In this document: positions 58,087-64,000 of the stretch, one piece after another | How positions within the stretch are numbered: position 1 is the stretch's first letter | Layout of the letters: the number at the start of each line of letters is the position of its first letter | DNA from: Arthrobacter sp042667405 | GTDB lineage: Bacteria; Actinomycetota; Actinomycetes; Actinomycetales; Micrococcaceae | Assembly: GCF_042667405.1 (NCBI RefSeq) | Contig: NZ_JBHVAL010000003.1 | Span: 186,001 to 250,000 of the forward strand | Length of the DNA stretch: 64,000 bases | Reading direction: 5' to 3' | The notes under the pieces: generated by a model | Database searches by the model: none | Told to the model about the DNA's origin: nothing | What the model saw: the letters and a program-made list of their open reading frames with translations, nothing else | Made by a program: the position numbers and the translations under genes

Positions 58087-59358
58087 GTGGCAAAACTACT
58101 GGCAGACATCACTCCGCTCAGGGAGAGTCCTGCTTTTCGCCGGCTCTGGCTGGGGGCATCCGTGGCGGCCATCGGCACCCAATTGACCCTCGTGGCCGTC
58201 AGCCTGGAGGTCTACCGGCTCACCCAGGAAAGCCTCTACGTAGGATTGCTGGGCATCTTCGCGCTGGTTCCGCTGGTGATCGCAGGTCTCTACGGGGGCT
58301 CCATTTCCGATGCCTACGATCGCCGGAAAGTGGCCTTGATCGCGTCCTTGGTCCTATGGCTGACCACGGCCGGGCTGGCTTTGCAGGCGTGGCTGGAGAT
58401 CGGGAACATCTGGGTGCTTTATGCGCTGGTGGCCATCCAAAGCGGCGCGCAGGGCATCAACGGACCCGCCAGAAGTGCGATTATTCCGCTCTTGGTCCGT
58501 AAGGACCTGCTGCCGGCCGCCAATGCCCTGAACATGCTGACCTTCGGTCTCTCGATGACCGCCGGACCGCTGTTGGCCGGAGTGCTCGTGGCCACGATCG
58601 GTTTCGGGTGGACCTACACCATTGACGTCATCAGTTTTACCTTTGCGCTCTGGGGACTCTTCAAGCTTCCCCCGTTGCCACCCTCCAAGGATGCAGTGCG
58701 GCCCGGATTCCGTTCCGTGGTGGAAGGGTTCCGCTTCCTCGGCGGCAGGCCCAATGTCCGCATGACCTTTGTGATCGACCTCATCGCCATGATTTGCGCG
58801 CAACCCAGGGCACTGATGCCGGCCATTGGTGCTGTGATGATCGGGGGAGGGGAGACGACCGTGGGTGTGCTGCTCGCTTCCACAGCCGTGGGCGCGTTCC
58901 TTGCGGGCCTCTTCTCCGGGCCGCTCGGCAGGGTGCGCCGGCAGGGCAGCGCGGTGGTGTGGTCGGTGATGGGTTGGGGCGCATCGATTGCAGGCTTTGG
59001 CCTGGTGGTGCTCCTGGCCGGAGATTCCGGACGTAACGGAACCACGCCCTGGCTGATACCGGCAGCGCTCTGCTGTGCGCTCGCCGGCATTTCCGACTCC
59101 GTGAGTGCTGTGTTCCGCACCACCATCCTCCAGGCAGCCACTCCCGACCACCTGCGCGGACGGCTGCAAGGGGTGTTCATTGTGGTGGTCGCGGGCGGGC
59201 CGCGGGTCGGTGACATGCTTGCCGGTGGAGTCACGAGATTCCTCAGCGAGGGCGGCGTGCTGCTGCTTGGCGGACTTCTGTGCATAGTGCTGGCGTGGCT
59301 GGCCTCGCGCATTCAACCCGGGTTTGTCGCCTACGATTCAAAGCACCCGGTGCCGTAG
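58087..59358 (+). CDS. MFS exporter (EntS-like, MFS_3 type)
   Basis: 423 residues with about 11-12 membrane segments. FRRLWLGASVAAIGTQLTLVA at the first helix, YGGSISDAYDRRKVAL as the MFS loop motif, and GPARSAIIPLLVRKDLLPAAN are typical of enterobactin-exporter-like transporters. Substrate unknown. The GTG start lies exactly 6 nt after TAGGGT (58075-58080) without a Shine-Dalgarno, consistent with leaderless expression. Divergent from the HIT-like gene. Confidence 0.88.
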   Translation: MAKLLADITPLRESPAFRRLWLGASVAAIGTQLTLVAVSLEVYRLTQESLYVGLLGIFALVPLVIAGLYGGSISDAYDRRKVALIASLVLWLTTAGLALQAWLEIGNIWVLYALVAIQSGAQGINGPARSAIIPLLVRKDLLPAANALNMLTFGLSMTAGPLLAGVLVATIGFGWTYTIDVISFTFALWGLFKLPPLPPSKDAVRPGFRSVVEGFRFLGGRPNVRMTFVIDLIAMICAQPRALMPAIGAVMIGGGETTVGVLLASTAVGAFLAGLFSGPLGRVRRQGSAVVWSVMGWGASIAGFGLVVLLAGDSGRNGTTPWLIPAALCCALAGISDSVSAVFRTTILQAATPDHLRGRLQGVFIVVVAGGPRVGDMLAGGVTRFLSEGGVLLLGGLLCIVLAWLASRIQPGFVAYDSKHPVP

Positions 59359-59395
59359 CCGCCGGTGCCCTAACTCCCGGTGCCCTAACCCCCGG
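59347..59395 (+). repeat. 15-bp tandem repeat, three units
   Basis: CCGGTGCC(G/C)TA(G/A)CNC units at period 15 (59347, 59362, 59377, with a fourth CCGG at 59392). The first unit includes the MFS stop codon, so further units lie between MFS and htpX. Confidence 0.6.
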
Positions 59396-59467
59396 AACAG
59401 GGCGACCGGCGTCGGCGTTAAAGCTAAAGAACCCCCGCAAGAGGCGACGAAAGAGGACGAGGGAAAC

Positions 59468-60337
59468 GTGCACAAACACAACAATGGACTCAAAACCGCA
59501 GCACTGTTCGGTGTGCTGTGGGCGGTGTTGTTGGGTTTGGGCGCCATCATCGCCTCGGGAACCCGCAGCACTGCCCCCATCTGGATCATGGCTTTGATCG
59601 GCGTTGGTACGACTGCGTACGGGTATTGGAACAGCGACAAGATCGCCATCCGTTCCATGGCCGCGTACCCGGTGACCGAGGCCCAAGCGCCGCAGCTCTA
59701 CCAGATCGTCCGGGAGCTGTCCGTGCGGGCAAACAAGCCCATGCCGCGGATTTACCTTTCACCCACCATGACGCCCAACGCCTTCGCTACCGGGCGCAAT
59801 CCGAAGAACGCCGCCGTGTGCTGCACTGAGGGGATCCTGCACCTCTTGGATGCCCGGGAACTCAGGGGTGTGCTGGGGCACGAACTGATGCATGTGTACA
59901 ACCGCGACATCCTGACGTCCTCGGTGGCGGCTGCCGTGGCCGGCGTGATCACCTCGGTTGGCCAGATGCTGCTGATCTTTGGCGGTGGTGACCGGCGCAA
60001 TGCAAACCCCCTTGCCACCATCGCCATGGCGCTGCTGGCTCCCTTTGCCGCCTCGCTCATCCAAATGGCGATCTCCCGGACCCGCGAGTTTGACGCCGAC
60101 GAGGACGGTGCCGAGCTCACTGGCGATCCCTTGGCACTGGCTTCGGCCCTGCGCAAGATCGAGTCCGGGGTGAGCCAGTTGCCCCTTCCGCAGGACCAGC
60201 GGCTGATCAACGCCTCGCACCTCATGATCGCCAACCCCTTCCGTGGCGGCGGAATGCGGCGGATGTTCTCGACGCACCCGCCCATGAAGGAGCGAATCAG
60301 CCGCTTGGAGCGGATGGCCGGGCGCCCGCTCTCCTAG
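59468..60337 (+). CDS. htpX: HtpX zinc metalloprotease
   Basis: Membrane-bound M48 protease that degrades misfolded membrane proteins. Zinc motif HELMH at residues 138-142, third ligand Glu in REFDADEDGAEL; two N-terminal hydrophobic segments (AALFGVLWAVLLGLGAIIAS and IWIMALIGVG) and another pair after the active site. Length is 289 residues. GTG 59468 with GAGGACGAGGGA upstream. Follows the MFS gene by about 110 bp. Confidence 0.93.
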   Translation: MHKHNNGLKTAALFGVLWAVLLGLGAIIASGTRSTAPIWIMALIGVGTTAYGYWNSDKIAIRSMAAYPVTEAQAPQLYQIVRELSVRANKPMPRIYLSPTMTPNAFATGRNPKNAAVCCTEGILHLLDARELRGVLGHELMHVYNRDILTSSVAAAVAGVITSVGQMLLIFGGGDRRNANPLATIAMALLAPFAASLIQMAISRTREFDADEDGAELTGDPLALASALRKIESGVSQLPLPQDQRLINASHLMIANPFRGGGMRRMFSTHPPMKERISRLERMAGRPLS

Positions 60338-60356
60338 GGACTCAACACGTTGTGAA

Positions 60357-60404
60357 CCCGCAGATCCGTTGTTGGCCAACGACCGAAAAGCGGGTCCGCA
60401 ACGG
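60357..60404. repeat. Palindromic intergenic repeat, family IV copy 2
   Basis: CCCGCAGATCCGTTGTTGGC folds back on CAACGACCGAAAAGCGGG, followed by TCCGCAACG. Shares about 34 of 40 core bases with 26230-26277. Located 20 bp after the htpX stop. Confidence 0.7.
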
Positions 60405-60588
60405 AAATGGAGCCAGCGCAGGCCCTAGGTGAACAGCCCTTCGCCGATGTACCCGCCCTGCTGCACGCCCGGAGGCACCGCAAAGAGGCCCGAACCAGTG
60501 TGCTTCAGTGGACAAGCCACCCAAGGCCACAATTTGGCATCACGGCTGCTTGGTTCTTGGCAAATTTGTCCTCGCCCACGGCAGATAA
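60405..60588. other. Gene-free stretch between htpX and yajQ
   Basis: Short overlapping reading frames exist on both strands (60-70 codons) but none has a ribosome-binding site or recognisable protein similarity. I see nothing functional here apart from the flanking repeat and terminator. Confidence 0.5.
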
Positions 60589-60634
60589 GAAAAAACGAGG
60601 ACCGCAGGATCAAGGCTGATCGCTGCGGTCCTCG
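60589..60634 (-). terminator. yajQ terminator
   Basis: 12-bp stem CGAGGACCGCAG (60596-60607) with CTGCGGTCCTCG (60623-60634) and an inner GATCA/TGATC; on the minus strand followed by a run of T (complement of 60590-60595). Confidence 0.88.
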
Positions 60635-60699
60635 GTGATTCTGCGGACTCTGTGCGGACTACGGACGCAGGCGCCCACTAATCACGCCGTCCTGCGCCG

Positions 60700-61191
60700 T
60701 TAGCTGCGGAAGTTCACGAACTGGAGGTCGGCCTCTTCGAACTTCTTGAGGATGGCCATGGTCTCCTGCAGGTCGTCGCGGGACTTGGACGTCACACGGA
60801 GTTCGTCGCCCTGGATCTGGGACTTGACGGACTTCGGAGCTTCATCGCGGATGATCTTGTTGATCTTCTTGGCGATGTCCTGGGCGATGCCCTCCTTGAT
60901 GCTGCACTCCAGGCGGAACTCCTTGCCCGAGGGGTAGGGTTCGCCCTGGTCCAGGGACTTCAGGGAGATGCCGCGCTTGATGAGCTTGGACTGGAAGACG
61001 TCCAGGACAGCAAGCACGCGGTCCTCCGAGTTCGCCTTCATGAGGATCTTCTCGCCGCTGAAGTCGATCTCAGCGCCGACGCCCTTGAAGTCGTACCGCT
61101 GCGCGATTTCCTTCTGGGACTGGTTCAGTGCGTTGGCGACCTCTTGCTTGTCTACCTTGCTGACGACGTCGAATGTGGATTCGCCTGCCAT
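60700..61191 (-). CDS. yajQ: YajQ family nucleotide-binding protein
   Basis: 163 residues of the UPF0234/DUF520 family: MAGESTFDVVSKVDKQEVAN at the start, AQRYDFKGVGAEIDFSG, and DELRVTSKSRDDLQETMAIL at the end. Some YajQ proteins bind cyclic di-GMP; others bind nucleotides or RNA, so the role here is unproven. AAGGAGAG before ATG 61191. Confidence 0.93.
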   Translation of the reverse strand: MAGESTFDVVSKVDKQEVANALNQSQKEIAQRYDFKGVGAEIDFSGEKILMKANSEDRVLAVLDVFQSKLIKRGISLKSLDQGEPYPSGKEFRLECSIKEGIAQDIAKKINKIIRDEAPKSVKSQIQGDELRVTSKSRDDLQETMAILKKFEEADLQFVNFRS

Positions 61192-61373
61192 GACTCTCCT
61201 TAGGTTGGGGGCCCTGTGAGGGCGGTTGGGTCTGGCATCCAGCCTAGTACGGAAGACGGCCGTTGGGACGGTGAGGGGCTTTCACAGTTCGCTCACAGCA
61301 CACGCAGGGTGGGAACCGAGGTGGGCGGCCCAGAGTTGTACCAGTTGGAAGACACTTCGTCCGGAGGATCAGC

Positions 61374-61640
61374 ATGAGCACCAAGGCCGTCCAGTCCATC
61401 AGTAAGTCCGCCTCAGCAGCAGCAGGTTCGATTGGAACGGCTGCAGTGGCTGCTGCCAGTGCAGTAGCGGCGGCAGCGGTGGCGGCCTCGATCGTGCTGA
61501 GCCCGGTTCCCGACGCCACCTCGCGCATGGATGGCGTCCACGCAGATCTTCAGCGGGCCGTGCAACTGAACCAGATCACCGCCGAGCAGGCCGAGAAGTT
61601 CGAGGCCAAACTGGCGGGCCGCATCCTCGGAGAAGCCTGA
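61374..61640 (+). CDS. Small Ala-rich protein with one hydrophobic segment
   Basis: 88 residues, first ~45 almost all Ala/Ser/Val (AAVAAASAVAAAAVAAS), then a charged C-terminus with AVQLNQITAEQAEKFEAKLA. GGAGG seven bases upstream of ATG 61374 supports translation. The hydrophobic part could be a single membrane helix. No family recognised. An opposing 94-codon frame (61244-61528) lacks a ribosome-binding site and is probably a shadow. Confidence 0.65.
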   Translation: MSTKAVQSISKSASAAAGSIGTAAVAAASAVAAAAVAASIVLSPVPDATSRMDGVHADLQRAVQLNQITAEQAEKFEAKLAGRILGEA

Positions 61641-61768
61641 AATCCCTTGAAATCCCGGGCTCCAAGTCCCGATTAGATTCTTCGTGGAAAGTTCTGTAAG
61701 GTTGTCTCTGCCTTCGGTTACCGGATCGAAAGAAATGGTCTTCCGGAAGTGATCTTCTTTTGAAGTTC

Positions 61769-61850
61769 GGCAGATTACCCGAGCGGCCAAAGGGGGCTGA
61801 CTGTAAATCAGCTGGCAACGCCTACGGGGGTTCGAATCCCTCATCTGCCA
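61769..61850 (+). tRNA. tRNA-Tyr (anticodon GTA)
   Basis: 82 nt. Acceptor arms GGCAGAT and ATCTGCC, discriminator A; anticodon stem-loop CTGACTGTAAATCAG with GTA; T-loop GGTTCGAATCC; long variable arm as in class II tRNA-Tyr. CCA is not encoded. Confidence 0.97.
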
Positions 61851-61857
61851 CCCAAGG

Positions 61858-61892
61858 AAAATCCCCGGAACCAGTGGTTCCGGGGATTTTTT
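61858..61892 (+). terminator. Terminator after tRNA-Tyr
   Basis: 13-bp stem AAAATCCCCGGAA (61858-61870) with TTCCGGGGATTTT (61878-61890), 7-nt loop, then TT. Confidence 0.9.
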
Positions 61893-61931
61893 GTGTGCTT
61901 GTGGGTTTTCCCGGATGGGTTGGCTTCTTGG

Positions 61932-62690
61932 TTACTGTCTCTCGGAGATTTTCCGAAGCTCCGCGATTTCCAAGCGCAAGGCCGCGATCTCCTTGACCAG
62001 ATCAGCCACTTCGGCCCGCACGGGTTCCTCGGCTGCTACTGCCTTTTCGCCCGCCGCGGCCGCCACGCCTTCGGCATTCTCCTCGATCCGCTGCACCAGC
62101 CAGGAGGCGATCGACGCCGTCACGATACCCAGAACTGCGATGCCGCTCATCATGAGGGCTGCGGCGACAACCCTGCCGATGGGTGTGACCGGATACAGGT
62201 CGCCGTAACCCACGGTGGTGATGGTGGTGACGGCCCACCAGGCTGCGTCTCCGAAGGTCAGGATCTTGGCGTCGGGCGAGCCCTGTTCAACATCCAGGAC
62301 GGCAAGCGCTCCAACAAGGATGAGCATGGCTGCCGCTCCGGCGACATAGGTTGCCACGCGTCCCCGGAGGGTTTCGCCCACGGTCCGTTGCAGGACCGAG
62401 AGCAGGGTGACCAGGCGCAGCAGCCGCAACGGCCGGAAGAAGGGGAGTACCACGATCAGGAGTTCATGGAGATTCCAGAGGAACCATCGCAGGCGGTCTT
62501 CGGCAAGCCAAAGGTTGATGAAGTAGTCCAAGGCGAATATTCCCCACGTGATCCAGAGAACCACTTCGAAGGGGGTAGCCGAGGGGCCATCGACGCGCCC
62601 GATGACCTGCCACGCGTAAGCAGTAAGGAATATTAATGCCGTGGCCATGAGCGGCCATTCGACGAGGTCCCGGTATCGCGCTTGAGTCAT
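61932..62690 (-). CDS. Potassium/ion channel family protein (voltage-gated-like)
   Basis: 252 residues with six membrane segments. Selectivity filter TTVGYGD at 158-164, an S4-like segment FFRPLRLLRLVTLL at about 84-97 carrying Arg at every third position, and an S6 helix after the pore. The C-terminal ~45 residues (EVADLVKEIAALRLEIAELR) are predicted coiled coil, likely for tetramer assembly. Resembles KvAP-like bacterial channels. Gating and ion are inferred from the motif. Confidence 0.9.
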   Translation of the reverse strand: MTQARYRDLVEWPLMATALIFLTAYAWQVIGRVDGPSATPFEVVLWITWGIFALDYFINLWLAEDRLRWFLWNLHELLIVVLPFFRPLRLLRLVTLLSVLQRTVGETLRGRVATYVAGAAAMLILVGALAVLDVEQGSPDAKILTFGDAAWWAVTTITTVGYGDLYPVTPIGRVVAAALMMSGIAVLGIVTASIASWLVQRIEENAEGVAAAAGEKAVAAEEPVRAEVADLVKEIAALRLEIAELRKISERQ

Positions 62691-62738
62691 ACGGGAATCC
62701 TAGCCACAGGCTGTACCTGCGGAAGCAGAAAGCGAGGA

Positions 62739-62957
62739 TCAGTCGTTGGTTTCCAGCCAGTAGCCGTCCAGGTGGTGGATTAGTTGGCGTCCCAGGCCAC
62801 CCTTGAGCTGGATCCACAGGGTGCTGCGGTCATCGGTCATGCCATCCAGGGTTCCCTCAATCCGGTTCCCGCGTGCGTCCTGGAGCACCACCGCCTGGTG
62901 GCGCTGGAGTTCGGGCCAGACGTCGCCGTGGGGCCGGGTGGTTTGCAGCGTACTCAA
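62739..62957 (-). CDS. Small hypothetical protein
   Basis: 72 residues from TTG 62957, with AGGGGGA upstream. Sequence (VVLQDARGNRIEGTLDGMTDD, then STLWIQLKGGLGRQLIH) suggests a small beta-barrel-like fold but no family is recognised. Alone between the channel and thioesterase genes, same strand as the channel. Confidence 0.6.
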   Translation of the reverse strand: MSTLQTTRPHGDVWPELQRHQAVVLQDARGNRIEGTLDGMTDDRSTLWIQLKGGLGRQLIHHLDGYWLETND

Positions 62958-63151
62958 AGGGGTCCCCCTGATGTGTTCTTCAATACGAGTTCCAGATATT
63001 GTGCACGTCTTTGGTGAACCGGCGGTAAACGTTAGTGCAATCGTTGGACATAAATGTGGACATTAACGGCGCAAACCCCGCTGCCAAAGGGGCGTCCCAC
63101 ATTGCGGGCTGCAACTTCCGCCCAATATTACTCATGGGTAACATTGCTGTC

Positions 63152-63697
63152 ATGCACCTGCTTCTACGTACCCTCATGTTGCTGTTCACGTCCGCCAAGC
63201 GTTCCCCTTTGGGCGTCTGGGAAGAGTCTTCGCTGCCTTTGCGGGTCCTGCCCACGGACATTGACATCGCCATGCACGTCAACAACGGCATGTACTTTTC
63301 CCTGATGGACCTCGGCCGGTTCGACCTCATGGTGCGCAGTGGCGTCTGGGCCAAGATGCGAAAGCGGGGCTGGAGCCCGGTGGCTGCGGGGGAGACCATT
63401 GCGTTCCGGAAGTCCTTGCAGCTATGGCAGCGCTACACCATTGAAACCCGCATCATCGGCTTGGACACCAAAGCCATCTACTTCGAGCAGCGCATGGTGG
63501 TGGCCGGAGAGATCTACGCACGCGCCTACATCGCCACCCGCCTGGTAGCCAAAGGCAAGCCGGTGTCCCAGGAAGAAATCATCGCCGAGTTTGGTGCGCC
63601 GCCAGCCGACCTTGAACTGCCCGAATGGATCCATGAATGGCGCGAGAACAACGGACTGCCTGGGGCCCGCCGTCCCGCGCCTCACGTGTGGAACTAG
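63152..63697 (+). CDS. Hotdog-fold acyl-CoA thioesterase-like protein
   Basis: 181 residues. LPTDIDIAMHVNNGMYFSLMD is the 4HBT/hotdog signature (Asp and HVNN as in 4-hydroxybenzoyl-CoA-type thioesterases); GETIAFRKSLQLWQRYTIET follows. Similar to actinobacterial THEM6/YbgC-like proteins. ATG 63152 fits the family N-terminus MHLLLRTL; two upstream in-frame starts lack support. It ends by overlapping the stop of the convergent permease gene by three bases. Confidence 0.85.
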   Translation: MHLLLRTLMLLFTSAKRSPLGVWEESSLPLRVLPTDIDIAMHVNNGMYFSLMDLGRFDLMVRSGVWAKMRKRGWSPVAAGETIAFRKSLQLWQRYTIETRIIGLDTKAIYFEQRMVVAGEIYARAYIATRLVAKGKPVSQEEIIAEFGAPPADLELPEWIHEWRENNGLPGARRPAPHVWN

Positions 63698-64000
63698 ACG
63701 CCGACATCCCGGCGCTGCAGGGCAAAGGCTCCCAGGGCAATAAGGGCAACCGATATGGCGTACAGCCCGGTCACCGCGCCCCAGTCGGCCCCATTGGCCA
63801 CCGGTGAATTGCCATAGGCCCAGTGGTACGGAGAGAGATTCAGCAGCCATTCCACGTTGGGACTTTGCCGCCCCACGGCGTTGAAAACATAACCAAGGAC
63901 CGCCACTGCCGCGCCGACAGCGATTCCATACACCTTCCGTCCGCTGAGCGCGCCGACAAACAACGCGGCGGTGCCGCTTAGCAGAGCCAAGGCAGCAAAC
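63694..64000 (-). CDS. ABC-2 type transporter permease, 5' part beyond right edge
   Basis: The frame is open to the right edge, so only the last ~102 residues are seen: hydrophobic segments (LLSGTAALFVGALSGRK, GAAVAVLGYVFNAVG, LYAISVALIALGAFALQRRD) with SPYHWAYGNSPV. The final helix ending in a basic QRRDVGV is typical of ABC-2 permeases of daunorubicin/antibiotic-exporter type. The ATPase gene would lie to the right, outside the window. Confidence 0.75.
   Translation of the reverse strand, partial: FAALALLSGTAALFVGALSGRKVYGIAVGAAVAVLGYVFNAVGRQSPNVEWLLNLSPYHWAYGNSPVANGADWGAVTGLYAISVALIALGAFALQRRDVGV

Noticed and set aside
60425..60613. Possible small gene on either strand between htpX and yajQ
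   Set aside because: Reading frames of ~60-70 codons without ribosome-binding sites; they overlap the yajQ terminator.
61244..61528. 94-codon minus-strand frame opposite the small Ala-rich gene
   Set aside because: The plus-strand frame has a good GGAGG site and amphipathic C-terminus; the minus frame has neither.

Overview
The window looks like a 64 kb piece of chromosome from a high-GC actinobacterium of the Arthrobacter/Paenarthrobacter group (Micrococcaceae). Evidence: a menaquinone block of menF, menG, a MenJ-type prenyl reductase and a long-chain prenyl diphosphate synthase; two FprA-type ferredoxin reductases; a furA-katA pair; many GTG/TTG starts; and many promoters of the form TANNNT-N6-start codon, which predict leaderless mRNAs. 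No phage, transposase, integrase, CRISPR array or rRNA was seen. One tRNA (Tyr, GTA) is present.

Layout. 1-4.5 kb: menaquinone biosynthesis (menF diverging from menG-menJ-prenyl synthase). 4.6-7.2 kb: an AbiEi/DUF559-type gene between two ~97-bp elements with terminal inverted repeats, then a SUKH protein and a TRIC-type channel. 7.3-17.1 kb: sulfur assimilation, with a sirohydrochlorin chelatase-like protein, ferredoxin-sulfite reductase, APS reductase, ATP sulfurylase (cysD, cysN), homocysteine methyltransferase, and a sulfonate-type ABC transporter preceded by a predicted leaderless 15-codon ORF ending in Cys. 17.3-18.6 kb: a copper-associated DUF305 lipoprotein and a small membrane protein behind a CsoR-like site. 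18.6-21.9 kb: assorted enzymes and glutaminase. 21.9-26.2 kb: a frameshifted cysG, fprA and a CstB-like MBL/rhodanese protein. 26.3-32.8 kb: an MFS/GntR pair, then PucR with aminobutyraldehyde dehydrogenase and GABA transaminase.

33-45 kb: a polysaccharide-use locus controlled by a LacI protein. A secreted PL8 lyase, LacI and a 2-hydroxyacid dehydrogenase run leftwards; two LplB/YtcP-type permeases, a Tat lipoprotein binding protein, a DUF2264 protein and a GH29 hydrolase run rightwards. Two near-identical 18-bp operators sit in the shared promoter region, one per direction. 45-54 kb: RarD, a second FprA, a GAF regulator with exaC-type aldehyde dehydrogenase, zinc alcohol dehydrogenase and DUF779 (alcohol/aldehyde oxidation), and an amino acid permease. 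54-64 kb: DUF2461, katA-furA, an HIT-like protein, MFS exporter, HtpX, YajQ, tRNA-Tyr, a potassium channel, a thioesterase and the end of an ABC-2 permease.

The strongest less-expected signals are: (1) three sulfur transcription units (sirA-cysHDN, the ssu leader, cysG) with almost the same leaderless promoter, TTGNNG-N18-TACWGT-N6-ATG; (2) the Cys-ending leader ORF before the sulfonate transporter; (3) a frameshift in cysG, whose product siroheme is needed by the sulfite reductase here; (4) the two-operator LacI glycan locus; (5) five different families of palindromic intergenic repeats, each with two or three copies in this window.
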